A stretch of 64,000 nucleotides of DNA from JAAELZ01 sp965209105 (GTDB lineage Bacteria; Pseudomonadota; Gammaproteobacteria; Arenicellales; Poriferihabitantaceae), in NCBI GenBank assembly GCA_965209105.1, contig CBDBQB010000034.1:112590-176589 (forward strand), written 5' to 3'. Below, piece by piece: positions 24,203 through 33,424 of the stretch. The notes under the pieces were generated by a model that searched no databases, was not told the origin of the DNA, and saw nothing but the letters and a program-made list of their open reading frames with translations. Positions within the stretch are counted from its first letter, which is position 1. Each line of letters starts with the position of its first letter. A program made the position numbers and the translations under genes.

Positions 24203-25381
24203 CTAGAGAACGGGCTGATTCTCGCGTTTTCGAGCCATCAATAAGTAAAAGATTAAAGCAGCTGCGATAAATGTAAAGGGCAAGGAAATAATGTTGGTCC
24301 TTTCCCAACCAAACTCAGCATATAAGATTCCAGAGCCCATCGCGGCGATCGCCGACACGGAGTAAACCAAGGTATCGTTTATACCCTGAACGCGCCCTTT
24401 TTCAGCAGGTTTCCACGCCTCTTGCAACAAAGTGGTCGCGCCGATAAAGGTAAAATTCCAGCCTACTCCCAGCAAGACGAGGGCAAACCAATATACCGTC
24501 ATCGTCTGGGTCTGCATATTCAGGGCAACCACGCAGAGATAGGCCAAGGTACCCATCAACATGATTTGTAATACGCCGAAGCGCTCAATTAAAAAACCCG
24601 TAAAGAAAGACGGCGCAAACATTCCCACTAGATGCCATTGGATAATAAATGCGGTTTGACCAAACACAAAGCCATGCCCTTTCATTGCCAGCGGCGTCGC
24701 CGTCATCAGTAGGGTCATCACGCCATACGCCACCATCGCGCTCACCACCGCAACGATAAACACCGGCTGAGAGATGATTTCCTTGAGCCTACGCTGTTGG
24801 CCGGAGACTTCTTCTTCCGTGGGCATCGGCAGCTTCATTTTCCAGACCAAGACCAACATGATGAGGCCAATTGGGATACTGAACAACATGGTGATCAAAA
24901 AAGGATGCTCAATGTCCATCATCTGGGTTTGTGCCGCCAAATTAGGCCCTAAGAAGGCTGCGAGTAAACCGCCTGCCAACACCCATGAAATTGCTTTTGA
25001 GGCATATTTTGCTGGCGCCACATCGACTGCCGCAAACCTAAAAAACTGGAAAAATCCTGCCGCCACACCAATGCCCATCAGGCTTGCAATAAATCCCACA
25101 AAACTCTCTACATATATTGCCAGCGCAGCGCCCGCCCCCGATAGCATTAATATGATCGCCGCCAATACGAAGCCAAAACGACGCCCCCTGCGTTGCATTA
25201 ATAACGAAGCGGGTAAGGTCGCGAGCATGGTAAATAAAAATAGCCCACTCAAGGGCAGCGTCGCCCACTTGGGATCTGGTGCAATCGATTCTCCTACCAA
25301 ACTGCCCGCCGCTAACAGCGCTGAAGCTATCGTCATACCCAGCGCCTGACAGAGCGCAAGCAGGATAAGATTTCTTTTCAT
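24203..25381 (-). CDS. Major facilitator superfamily transporter
   Basis: This 392-residue protein has about twelve hydrophobic segments and the MFS loop motif LPASLLMQRRGRRFGFVLA (residues near 56-75, Gly-Arg-Arg between helices 2 and 3). VGMFAPSFFTGFLIERFG in the second half is the matching loop. It resembles the YcaD/YfmO-type group of uncharacterised exporters. It starts 27 bases after the yaaA stop and may be co-transcribed with it. The substrate is unknown. Confidence 0.88.
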   Translation of the reverse strand: MKRNLILLALCQALGMTIASALLAAGSLVGESIAPDPKWATLPLSGLFLFTMLATLPASLLMQRRGRRFGFVLAAIILMLSGAGAALAIYVESFVGFIASLMGIGVAAGFFQFFRFAAVDVAPAKYASKAISWVLAGGLLAAFLGPNLAAQTQMMDIEHPFLITMLFSIPIGLIMLVLVWKMKLPMPTEEEVSGQQRRLKEIISQPVFIVAVVSAMVAYGVMTLLMTATPLAMKGHGFVFGQTAFIIQWHLVGMFAPSFFTGFLIERFGVLQIMLMGTLAYLCVVALNMQTQTMTVYWFALVLLGVGWNFTFIGATTLLQEAWKPAEKGRVQGINDTLVYSVSAIAAMGSGILYAEFGWERTNIISLPFTFIAAALIFYLLMARKRENQPVL

Positions 25382-25408
25382 GCTTTAGGGCGGGGGCATG
25401 CTCTAGGA

Positions 25409-26194
25409 CTAGGCAACGCTTTGCGGCTGGGGGCGGCTAAAAGTAAGCTGCGTGTTATCTGACAAGGCGGCGTCAAATCGATAGTTCTCCAAATCAAATT
25501 CGTTGAGTTGCTTACGTTGTTCAACTTTATTTTGTATGACCCAATTGGCCATGAGCCCTCGCGCCCGCTTGGCAAAAATCGCGATGATGCGCGTCTCGCC
25601 GTCTTTGGTCTCTTTAAAATTAATGTTGATTAAATCACCTTTGAGCTGTTTTGGTTTGAGCGATTTAAAGTATTCCTTCGAAGCGAGATTGACGAGTACT
25701 GGATCGGTCTGTTTGAGCAAATCCTCGTTGAGTAATTCAGTGATTCGCTCACCCCAAAATTGATACAAATCTTTACCCCTAGGATTGACTAATTTGGTTT
25801 TCATTTCCAATCGATAGGCTTGAATCAAATCCAAGGGCCGAAGATAGCCATACAAACCCGATAACACCCGAACATGCGCCTGCGCGAATTGTATTTCCTT
25901 CTCTGAATAATTTTCCAGCGTAAAGGCTTTATACACATCACCTTTAAAGGCATATAAAGCTTGCTTGGCATTCTTAAGCGTGAAGGGTGTCTGGAAAGAC
26001 CCAAAGCGCGCCACATTTAGGCTGGCAATTTTCTCACTGACGCGCATTAAGTCGCGAATAGCATCGGTATCGTAAGGTTTGATCGCATCAATCAATATTT
26101 GAGACTGATCGAGCTGTTGAGGCTGAGTAAAAGTCGATGTCGGCGCTACCGATTCGAAGTCTTGCCCCTTGGATGGGGAGAGAGTAATAATCAT
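25409..26194 (-). CDS. yaaA: Peroxide stress protein YaaA (UPF0246)
   Basis: The 261-residue protein begins MIITLSPSKGQDF and has VARFGSFQTP, ALYAFKGDVYKAF and VLSGLYGYLRPLDLIQAYRLEM divided along residues 60-140, all typical of YaaA. In E. coli YaaA is induced by OxyR and lowers free iron during peroxide stress; a DNA-binding activity is also reported. The MFS gene follows on the same strand. It diverges from the MoxR operon. Confidence 0.93.
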   Translation of the reverse strand: MIITLSPSKGQDFESVAPTSTFTQPQQLDQSQILIDAIKPYDTDAIRDLMRVSEKIASLNVARFGSFQTPFTLKNAKQALYAFKGDVYKAFTLENYSEKEIQFAQAHVRVLSGLYGYLRPLDLIQAYRLEMKTKLVNPRGKDLYQFWGERITELLNEDLLKQTDPVLVNLASKEYFKSLKPKQLKGDLININFKETKDGETRIIAIFAKRARGLMANWVIQNKVEQRKQLNEFDLENYRFDAALSDNTQLTFSRPQPQSVA

Positions 26195-26349
26195 AATATT
26201 CAGTTGATCGCATCAATTCTGATGCCCTATATCAGTGAGAGAATGGTATCATTCTCGCTTGCACAATCCAATCAAAGTTTGAGCGTAAACCCTTATATTC
26301 GCTTAAATACTTTAAGGATATTATTCGTGACCACCCTCAATATTTAGCC

Positions 26350-27393
26350 ATGCGCCCCAGCCAACTCAGCACAATACTGGACACAGAATTCTTAAGCGCT
26401 CAGCACCGCCATCACACCCCTGTCATGCTCTGGGGGCCGCCCGGCGTGGGCAAGTCGCAGCTGGTTCATCAAATTGGTGAACGCCACAAAGTAGAAGTCG
26501 TCGATATTCGCTTGTCGCAAATGGAACCCAGCGATTTACGCGGCATTCCTTTTAAAAACGGTGACGTTGTTGATTGGGCGATCCCCTCGATGCTGCCGAA
26601 TGAAAAGCGTCATGGCAAAACCGGTATTTTGTTCTTGGATGAAATCACCTCAGCAGTGCCAAGCGTATCAGCTGCGGCTTATCAGCTCATACTCGACCGT
26701 AAACTGGGCGATTATGAAGTCCCCAGGGGCTGGGCCATATTTTCTGCCGGGAATCGTCAGGGCGACCGAGGCGTGACTTATACCATGCCAGCGCCATTGG
26801 CGAATCGCTTCTCGCATTATGACGTCGATATCAACCTCGATGATTGGGTCGCCTGGGCCTATCAACACCAAATTGACGAACGCGTGATTGGATTCTTACG
26901 TTATCGTCCAGAATTGCTATTCGATTTTGACCCCGCGCAAAACCCGATGGCTTTCCCCTCGCCTCGCTCGTGGGAGTTTGCGCACCGTGCCTTGCACAAA
27001 TTTGACCCCCTGCCCAAGCTGCTTTCGGGTGCGTTGCAGGCTTGTGTCGGCCACGCGGCAGGCATTGAATTGAACGCCTTTGTTGATAGCTTGGATAAAC
27101 TGCCTGATTTAGACGCCATCTTGGCGGGCGAACAGATCAAACCGCCTAAAGAAATCGATCTACAGTATGCGTTGGCATCGGCCTTAGTGGGGCGCGCGAT
27201 TGCTGCTCAAGATAAGAAAGATAGCGAAAAAACCTTGGGCCGAATACTTAATTACGCGAATAGTTTTGGCCAAAAAGAAATGGGCGTGATGCTGGTATCC
27301 GATATGCTTCGGGCGATTGGTGATGACGTATTCGCAGTGCCTGAGTTCGCTGCATGGGCGAGTTCCATTGGCGATATTATGCTGTACGAATAA
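26350..27393 (+). CDS. MoxR-type AAA+ ATPase
   Basis: This 347-residue AAA+ ATPase has the Walker A GPPGVGKS near residue 28, Walker B ILFLDEI near 97, and sensor residues near IFSAGNRQGDRG. MoxR ATPases act as chaperones with VWA-domain partners to mature or remodel protein complexes. The next gene encodes such a VWA-like protein, and a third gene overlaps that by one base, so the three probably form one operon. The MoxR subgroup resembles those paired with DUF2201 proteins. Confidence 0.9.
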   Translation: MRPSQLSTILDTEFLSAQHRHHTPVMLWGPPGVGKSQLVHQIGERHKVEVVDIRLSQMEPSDLRGIPFKNGDVVDWAIPSMLPNEKRHGKTGILFLDEITSAVPSVSAAAYQLILDRKLGDYEVPRGWAIFSAGNRQGDRGVTYTMPAPLANRFSHYDVDINLDDWVAWAYQHQIDERVIGFLRYRPELLFDFDPAQNPMAFPSPRSWEFAHRALHKFDPLPKLLSGALQACVGHAAGIELNAFVDSLDKLPDLDAILAGEQIKPPKEIDLQYALASALVGRAIAAQDKKDSEKTLGRILNYANSFGQKEMGVMLVSDMLRAIGDDVFAVPEFAAWASSIGDIMLYE

Positions 27394-27407
27394 ACCCGCC
27401 CTGCTTC

Positions 27408-28736
27408 ATGATAAACCCTCAGTTGATGGATATTAAAGACAAGATATCCTCCGCTCGAACCAAACTGATACTCGACAAACCCTTTCTCGGCGCGCTGGTT
27501 CTAAGATTAGAGCTGCAAGAAGCGGACCCCGCATGGTGTCCAACCACCGGCACGGATGCGATCAAGTTTTATTATAACGAAGCGTATATCCATCACCTCA
27601 AAACTCGAGAGCTTGAGTTCGTACTGGCGCATGAAGCCTTGCATTGTGCGCTCTCTCATTTCGCCAGACGCCAACATCGAATCAAACATCGCTGGGATCT
27701 GGCTTGCGATTACGCGATCAATCCTATTTTACTTGACGAAGGCTTGAGCCCGCCGCCCGGTGTAATGATCATGACGCAATATCGTGATATGTCAGCTGAA
27801 GAAATATACCCCCTGCTTAAAGACAATGATCAGTCTGAAACCATGGATCAACACCTCTACGATAAGCCTGACAAACCTAAAGAAGGCGGAAAAAACAAGC
27901 AAAAGGATGAGCTTAATCAGCAGAACACTCAAAATGATCAAGATAAAGAAGACCCATCTTCAGAGCAAACCAATAAAGATACTGGCGATCAGGCGCAGCA
28001 AGCAGAGAACATTTCAGAACCAGGTAAGTTAGACAAACCCTCCAATCACAAGCCAGAGATAGACGGGCCACTGAAAGCCCCCCCACCCACTCTACGCCCG
28101 AATGAAGTCGAGGCACTACAAGAAAAGTGGCAACAACGCACTGCGGGCGCCGCCCAGCAGGCCACACAAGCTGGCAAGATGAGCGCACTGCTCGCACGAC
28201 TCATTGATGCCGAGTTATCTCCAACCCTATCTTGGCGACAGTTGCTCGCCACCCATTTGAGCGCCACCGCGCGAGACGATTATTCCTACGCCAGGCCGAA
28301 TAGTCGGCGCGGGGATCCCGCGATCTTTCCAATGCTCAAAAGTGCGCAAATCAATGCGGTGGTCGCGGTCGATGCCAGCGGCTCAATTAACGACCAAGAG
28401 CTAAAAGAGTGCATAGCTGAAATAAACGCAATTAAAGCACAAATAAGGGCTAATATTACTATTATAGCTACAGATAGTGATATATGCCCGGGCTACCCCA
28501 AAACTTTTGAAGCTTGGGAAGAGATCAAATTAGACGACACCATTGAAGGCGGTGGCGGCACGGATTTCAGGCCTGCTTTTCGCTGGATAAATGATCAAGA
28601 CATCTGTACGGATGTATTGGTTTACTTCACAGATGCTCAAGGGAAATTCCCCGGTATGCCACCTAATTTCCCAGTCATTTGGCTGGTCAAAGGTAAATCA
28701 GCTGTGCCTTGGGGTGAGCGCATCCAACTGAACTGA
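27408..28736 (+). CDS. DUF2201-type protein: putative metallopeptidase domain plus VWA-like domain
   Basis: The ATG at 27408 gives 442 residues; longer in-frame starts overlap the MoxR gene. The N-terminal part has a zinc-protease-like HEALHCALSH (HExxH) near residue 85. A hydrophilic linker rich in Asp, Glu, Lys, Asn and Gln runs from about 150 to 230. The C-terminal domain is VWA-like, with AVVAVDASGSIND near 320 as a MIDAS-type motif and TDFRPAF further on. The family is the usual partner of MoxR ATPases. The combination suggests ATP-driven metal insertion or remodelling of a client, which is inference. It is followed with one-base overlap by a DsrS-like gene. Confidence 0.88.
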   Translation: MINPQLMDIKDKISSARTKLILDKPFLGALVLRLELQEADPAWCPTTGTDAIKFYYNEAYIHHLKTRELEFVLAHEALHCALSHFARRQHRIKHRWDLACDYAINPILLDEGLSPPPGVMIMTQYRDMSAEEIYPLLKDNDQSETMDQHLYDKPDKPKEGGKNKQKDELNQQNTQNDQDKEDPSSEQTNKDTGDQAQQAENISEPGKLDKPSNHKPEIDGPLKAPPPTLRPNEVEALQEKWQQRTAGAAQQATQAGKMSALLARLIDAELSPTLSWRQLLATHLSATARDDYSYARPNSRRGDPAIFPMLKSAQINAVVAVDASGSINDQELKECIAEINAIKAQIRANITIIATDSDICPGYPKTFEAWEEIKLDDTIEGGGGTDFRPAFRWINDQDICTDVLVYFTDAQGKFPGMPPNFPVIWLVKGKSAVPWGERIQLN

Positions 28737-29860
28737 TGTCACTGTCCAACGAAGATAAATTGCGTTTAAATGTGCTGTCCGCGCAAAAGGTGAAAGCCGT
28801 GCGCATCAATGAATCGAGCATGGTGCTGACTGCCCTCACCGACCGAGGTGAAGCACGCATAGAACTACGACCCAACAGCCATGACGATGTTTACCTGCGC
28901 GAAGTACGCGAGTTTTTATCAGAAAAGTATCTGGGCATGCCCGGCGGTTATCCCCGCCACCTCGAACGCTGGACGCGCATGGGGGTGACACATAATTCCT
29001 TGGATAAAATGCTCTTATTGGGCGAACACGAAGCGGTTGTTTCGCTGGCCTACTCTGAGCATCTGAACGCGGATCAAGCCAAATCTGCTTGGTGGGCTTA
29101 CCAGAGCCCTGAAATCGCGCGCAATTTATTAAAAAGCGAGGCAGTCGTGCAATCTGATTTGGGCGCAGAGTTGGCGCAATTCTTGTTTGAATTTATTCCT
29201 TTCGAAGAACGCCCTTTGGATGTCGTACAAAGCGTGCAGCTATGCTTACAGAAAGATTTAATCAGTGCCAACCAAAAAACCGCCTTATGGGAACGCGCCA
29301 AGCGGAAAAACCCGTATTTGGTCGGGTTTTTGCTCGCCGACCCTGCCGAGATTCCCACTGATGAAGCCGAACATACCGACTATACCGCACTCCGCCAAAC
29401 GCTTGATGACGAGCTTGCAAAGGGCAATCTGTACGCCCAGCACTACCTACACTTTTTATCCAGTGATGGTCGCAAATGGCTACGTTTATTAGCCTCGACT
29501 TTGGATAAACCAACCGAACCGAATGTCGTCATCGCCTTATTTATCAGGCTAGATCAGTATATTAATTTACCCCTAGAACCTCGGCGCGGCGCACTGAATA
29601 TTGACGACGCCGTCAAGCAAGCGGAAAAGCTTTGCATTGCGACCAAAAGCCCTTCAGACTTGGACGATGCATATCGCCACCTTACACAAACACAAGGCAC
29701 GCAATTTAAAGCAATGCTGGTGCTCGCGCAGTTAGGCGATAACACGTTGAACAGCGTGTTTGGTGGGCGTGATGCCACTGGCACGGTGATGCGTAAGCAT
29801 CTGGAGCCTCTGACCACATCGATCCAAGCATCGATCCGTACTTTACTCAAAGACCCGTAA
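28736..29860 (+). CDS. DsrS-like protein of unknown function
   Basis: This 374-residue protein is soluble and mostly helical by composition. I recognise its start pattern (EDKLRLNVLSAQKVKAVRI...ESSMVLTALTDRGEARIEL and YLGMPGGYPRHLERWTRMG, given here in part) as that of proteins annotated DsrS in sulphur-oxidising bacteria, where the gene follows the dsr cluster. No dsr gene is in this window. It overlaps the DUF2201 gene by one base (TGATG), so it is translationally coupled to the MoxR/VWA pair and may be their client or adaptor. The family name is from memory and the function is unknown. Confidence 0.65.
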   Translation: MSLSNEDKLRLNVLSAQKVKAVRINESSMVLTALTDRGEARIELRPNSHDDVYLREVREFLSEKYLGMPGGYPRHLERWTRMGVTHNSLDKMLLLGEHEAVVSLAYSEHLNADQAKSAWWAYQSPEIARNLLKSEAVVQSDLGAELAQFLFEFIPFEERPLDVVQSVQLCLQKDLISANQKTALWERAKRKNPYLVGFLLADPAEIPTDEAEHTDYTALRQTLDDELAKGNLYAQHYLHFLSSDGRKWLRLLASTLDKPTEPNVVIALFIRLDQYINLPLEPRRGALNIDDAVKQAEKLCIATKSPSDLDDAYRHLTQTQGTQFKAMLVLAQLGDNTLNSVFGGRDATGTVMRKHLEPLTTSIQASIRTLLKDP

Positions 29861-29864
29861 TATA

Positions 29865-30716
29865 ATGTCGATTGTTTATGTCAATGGCGAATTCGTCGAA
29901 GAAGCACAAGCGAAAGTATCGGTGTTTGATCGAGGCTTTTTGTTTGGGGACGGTATCTACGAAGCGATCTCGGTGATTGATAGTAAACTCATCGACGCAC
30001 TGCCACATCTGGCAAGGTTAAAAAGATCACTGAACGAAGTCTCGATGAACTCGCCCTTATCCGACGACGAAATCATAGAAATGCTTCGACAGCTCATTGC
30101 GAAAAATGATTTCAAAGAAGGCTTATTGTATTTCCAAATCACCCGCGGCGTCGCCGCACGCACCTTTCAGTTCCCAGATGCCTCGGTTAAAAGCAGCATT
30201 GTTGCCTTCTGTATGCCAATGACACTAGTAGACCGAGAGGATACCGACACTGGCGTAAGCTTGATATCCATTGCCGATATACGCTGGAAAAGGCGTGATA
30301 TTAAGTCCATATCTTTAATCGCGCAGTGTCTAGGCAAACAAACCGCCGTTGAAAATAATGCTTATGAAGCCATCATGGTGGAAGACGGCATGGTCACTGA
30401 AGGCACCTCCTCCAATGCGTATATTGTCAAAGACAAGACCCTCATCACGCGCCCCCTAAGCCGCGACATTTTGCCCGGCGTGACCCGGCGAGCGATTCTA
30501 GCGCTCGCCAAACAAGAGGATATCAGGATCGAAGAGCGCCCCTTTAGCTTAGAAGAAGCCTATCAAGCAGACGAGCTTTGTATCACCGCTGCGTCAATCT
30601 TTATCATGCCCGTGGTCGCACTAGATGGGCGAAAAATTGGCGACGGCAAGCCCGGAGAAATCGTAAAACGCTTACGCGCTTTGTATATTAAAGAGGCTTT
30701 GGCGAGCGCGATGTAA
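29865..30716 (+). CDS. dat: D-amino acid aminotransferase (PLP fold type IV)
   Basis: This 283-residue class IV aminotransferase begins MSIVYVNGEFVEEAQAKVSV and has SVFDRGFLFGDGIYE near 20, the PLP lysine in RRDIKSISLIAQC near 145, and the cofactor glutamate in MVTEGTSSNAYIV near 177. D-alanine aminotransferases of this type make D-glutamate or D-alanine for the cell wall; branched-chain aminotransferase is the alternative, but the segment after the lysine fits Dat better. It starts four bases after the DsrS-like gene and may be read from the same transcript. Confidence 0.87.
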   Translation: MSIVYVNGEFVEEAQAKVSVFDRGFLFGDGIYEAISVIDSKLIDALPHLARLKRSLNEVSMNSPLSDDEIIEMLRQLIAKNDFKEGLLYFQITRGVAARTFQFPDASVKSSIVAFCMPMTLVDREDTDTGVSLISIADIRWKRRDIKSISLIAQCLGKQTAVENNAYEAIMVEDGMVTEGTSSNAYIVKDKTLITRPLSRDILPGVTRRAILALAKQEDIRIEERPFSLEEAYQADELCITAASIFIMPVVALDGRKIGDGKPGEIVKRLRALYIKEALASAM

Positions 30717-30825
30717 TGACATTGGGTGATATGCGCTATAAGAAACCAATCAAGACTGAGCCTCTCGATTTATGTTAAATCTATCAGTTGAAGCTGGACA
30801 CTCAAGCCATGAGCGCAACTAAGAA

Positions 30826-31680
30826 ATGTTTAACCGTTTTATCCTCTTGGCCCTAGTGGGCGCTTTCCTAAGTGGTTGTGGATTTATAAACCCGATTGGG
30901 GCTCTAAATAAGCTTTTGTCCGATCGCGGTTATGTACTTCACAATAACATTCCGTACGGTGAGGCTGAGCGCCAAACAATGGATATGTATTTCTCCAAAG
31001 CGCCAGAAGCGCAACTCAAGCCGACCATTGTATTTGTATTGGGTGGTGCGTGGCGATCGGGCAACAAACAAGACTACAAGTTTATCGCCCATGCGCTTAC
31101 CGGCCTCGGGCATCACGTTCTAATCCCGAACTATCGTTTGTATCCAGAAGTGATGTTCCCAGCGTTTGTATATGACGTTGCACTCGCGATGAAAGAAGCA
31201 GAAGTCATTGCAGAGAAACTAAATGGTGAAGGCATTAAACGCTTTATTTTAATGGGGCATTCTGCTGGCGCACATACCGCTGCATTGCTGAGTAGTCAGC
31301 CCAGTTATCTTCAAGCCGTTAATTCTAAAGCCGAGGTCAGCGGTTTGATTGCAATTGCTGGACCCTACGATCTTGATCTTGAAGACCCAGAGGTTATGCC
31401 AGTATTTTCACCGTTTGCAACGCCAGAGAATGCGAAAATTACGCGCCAAGATCTAACGGACATGCCCGATGTGTTACTCATACACGGTAAGAAAGACATG
31501 CGGGTAGGCGTACACCATGCCCAAAAGTTGATCGCTGCTTTAAAAGATGCGGATAACATTGTGGAGTACAAACTTTATGACAAAGCAACACATGCAAGCG
31601 TAATCGTGGGGCTGGCGCAACCCCTTAGGTTCATTAGCGATAGCTTTTCAGATATTCAAGATTTCTTGCAGCGCTTCTGA
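30826..31680 (+). CDS. Lipoprotein alpha/beta hydrolase (esterase-like)
   Basis: This 284-residue protein has a lipoprotein signal with lipobox LSGC (cysteine near 18). The hydrolase core shows the oxyanion motif VLGGAWRSG near residue 70 (HGGGW-type), the nucleophile elbow LMGHSAGAHTAALL near 141, the acid region IHGKKDMRVGVHHA near 225 and the late histidine in KATHASVI. This pattern is that of the BD-FAE/kynurenine formamidase-like esterases. The substrate is unknown. The downstream 300 bases hold a degenerate copy of a dispersed repeat. Confidence 0.85.
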   Translation: MFNRFILLALVGAFLSGCGFINPIGALNKLLSDRGYVLHNNIPYGEAERQTMDMYFSKAPEAQLKPTIVFVLGGAWRSGNKQDYKFIAHALTGLGHHVLIPNYRLYPEVMFPAFVYDVALAMKEAEVIAEKLNGEGIKRFILMGHSAGAHTAALLSSQPSYLQAVNSKAEVSGLIAIAGPYDLDLEDPEVMPVFSPFATPENAKITRQDLTDMPDVLLIHGKKDMRVGVHHAQKLIAALKDADNIVEYKLYDKATHASVIVGLAQPLRFISDSFSDIQDFLQRF

Positions 31681-31775
31681 AGCGATCACACAGAAAGTCG
31701 CGCGATGGGCTTAATAGATCTTTCAAGACCACCCCTATCAATTGCGGCATGAGCCCTGACAATTTCCGAAAGCTT

Positions 31776-31925
31776 CATTTGAGCCAGCCGAGCATCGCAG
31801 GATTTTTCGGATAACTGCAAGCACCGTTTGAGTATAAGTGTGCTGTGATGACCCGTTGAATCCGAGGGCGCAAAAAGTGAGGAATATCTACCCAAAACCA
31901 AATTCGACTAGAAAAGTGTAGCACC
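31776..31925 (-). repeat. Degenerate copy A of the dispersed repeat (internal deletion)
   Basis: TTTGAGCCAGCCGAGCATC at its left end and AAATTCGACTAG...GTGTAGC at its right end match copies at 32674-32883 and 33215-33424. The middle segment (GGAACCCG... to GGCCACGC) is missing, so this copy is about 150 bp. No coding potential of its own. Strand is arbitrary. Confidence 0.7.
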
Positions 31926-31991
31926 CCTTATTATTCCTAATCAAACATAGTAACGCTATACATTAATACCGCGATGCATTATTATCTGCCT

Positions 31992-32273
31992 GTGATTAAA
32001 AGTTACCGCAATAAAGAAACCGAGAACGCTGCTAAAGGCAATTTCGGGAGACGGTTTCCTAATGATATTCGCAAACGAGCTAAGATGCGCCTTGATCGAA
32101 TTAACGCGGCGATTATCATTGATGACCTGAAAGTTCCCCCATCGCATATGCTTGAAACCTTGCGTGGCGATAGAAAAGGCCAGCACAGTATCCGCATTAA
32201 TTTGCAATGGCGAATTTGTTTCAATTGGGAAGATGGCGCAGCTTTCAATGTAGAAATAACCGATTACCACTAA
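31992..32273 (+). CDS. higB: HigB-type toxin (RelE superfamily killer protein)
   Basis: HigB toxins are ribosome-dependent mRNA endonucleases. The usual HigB start IKSYRNKETE is reached by the GTG at 31992 (93 residues); an ATG at 31974 would add six residues and cannot be ruled out. Family motifs visible are RRFPNDIRKRAKMRLDRINAA near residue 20 divided over its helix, and GDRKGQHSIRINLQWRICF near 60, which holds the conserved Arg residues of the active site. higA follows nine bases later, the inverted toxin-first order typical of higBA. Confidence 0.92.
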   Translation: MIKSYRNKETENAAKGNFGRRFPNDIRKRAKMRLDRINAAIIIDDLKVPPSHMLETLRGDRKGQHSIRINLQWRICFNWEDGAAFNVEITDYH

Positions 32274-32282
32274 GAGGCTATT

Positions 32283-32555
32283 ATGATTAAATCAATTCAT
32301 CCAGGCGAACACCTCGTCGAATTTCTTGAAGATTTCGACATTACTCCTTATCGTCTTGCAAAAGATATCGATGTGCCCTCTACGCGCATACATGATATTT
32401 TGAAGCATAATCGCTCCATTACCGCAGATACGGCGACTAGGTTTGGAAAATATTTCGGCACGACCGCGCAATTTTGGATGAACCTACAATCCAACTATGA
32501 ACTTGAGCTGGTCGATAGTTCTATAGCTAAAACCATCAATCAAATAGCAGCTTAA
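32283..32555 (+). CDS. higA: HigA-type antitoxin (XRE-family regulator)
   Basis: This 90-residue protein has the HigA helix-turn-helix: HPGEHLVEFLEDFDITPYRLAKDIDVP (residues 6-32, given in parts) and DILKHNRSITADTATRFGKYFGTTAQFWMNLQ with its usual tail. It neutralises HigB and represses the operon. Found at the edge of a repeat-rich stretch of about 2.4 kb, so it probably arrived by horizontal transfer. Confidence 0.93.
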   Translation: MIKSIHPGEHLVEFLEDFDITPYRLAKDIDVPSTRIHDILKHNRSITADTATRFGKYFGTTAQFWMNLQSNYELELVDSSIAKTINQIAA

Positions 32556-32673
32556 CGAAGTGATACATTCCTTCGACTGAACATTCGCAGACTCAGTCTA
32601 AGATTTGCGGGCTAAAGGATCAATTGACTCCAATCTCATTGGTTCATGGCCTTATTGATTAGGTTTTAAAACC

Positions 32674-32883
32674 CCCGTTTGACCCAGCCGAACATCGCAG
32701 AATTTTATGGATTAGTGCGAGCACTGTTTGAGCGCAGCGTTTGCGCAGCACCCGTAAAATTTGAGAAGCACAGGAAACCCGAAGGGCTGGCGATCGGGTG
32801 GCCTTTTTGCTTAATTTTGGCCACGCAAAAATGAGAAAAGACATGCCCACAACAAAATTTAACTAACTAAGAATAGCGCCCCC
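32674..32883 (-). repeat. Copy B of the dispersed repeat (about 210 bp)
   Basis: Runs from CCCGTTTGACCCAGCC to AACTAAGAATAGCGCC and aligns along its length with copy C (33215-33424), with scattered differences and small indels. Shared blocks are AGCATCGCAG-like, GCGAGCACTGTTTGAGCG, GGCTGGCGATCGGGTGGCC and TTTTTGCTTA. Strand is arbitrary. Confidence 0.8.
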
Positions 32884-33055
32884 GAACTTCCGTAAATTCT
32901 GTCGTTGCGAGGAGCAAGGCGACGTGGCAATCTGCTGATTGGAATTATGTTCCGGCATTGCCACTGCCGTGGCGGGCGTTCATTCTTTTGTTTGCGCAAA
33001 AGAACGAACCAAGAAAACACACCGCAAATGGTGGCCCTTCGGGTTCCCGATTTTA

Positions 33056-33127
33056 AGATTTAATTTAATGCCGCTGCGGAACTCGCTACGCTCAAACAGT
33101 CCTCGCTTCTTCCATTAAATTAAATCT
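33056..33127. repeat. Perfect 15-bp inverted repeat (hairpin)
   Basis: AGATTTAATTTAATG (33056-33070) and its exact reverse complement (33113-33127) are separated by 42 bases containing GCTACGCTCAAACAGTCC. This could form a cruciform or an RNA hairpin; no gene is linked to it. Confidence 0.7.
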
Positions 33128-33214
33128 CAAACTCGGCCACTCATTTCTAATGCGGACTTTTTGGATACAGTTCACCACAAAAAACGTCCCTCTAACACGG
33201 TAGCATCTACTATT

Positions 33215-33424
33215 CCCGTTTGAGCCAGCCGAGCATCGCAGGATTTTATGGAATAGTGCGAGCACTGTTTGAGCGTAAGCGAGTTGCGGAGCACCCATCA
33301 AATTCGAGAAGCACAGGGAACCCGCAGGGCTGGCGATCGGGTGGCCTTTTTGCTTACTTTTTGGCCACGCAAAAAGTGAGAAAAGATACGCCAAAAACCA
33401 AATTCGACTAGATAAGTGTAGCGT
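33215..33424 (-). repeat. Copy C of the dispersed repeat (about 210 bp)
   Basis: The best preserved copy. It starts CCCGTTTGAGCCAGCCGAG and ends ACTAGATAAGTGTAGCG. Copies A (31776-31925) and B (32674-32883) align to it. A minus-strand frame through it yields a peptide repeated at copy B, which reflects the repeat and not a protein family. Confidence 0.8.
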
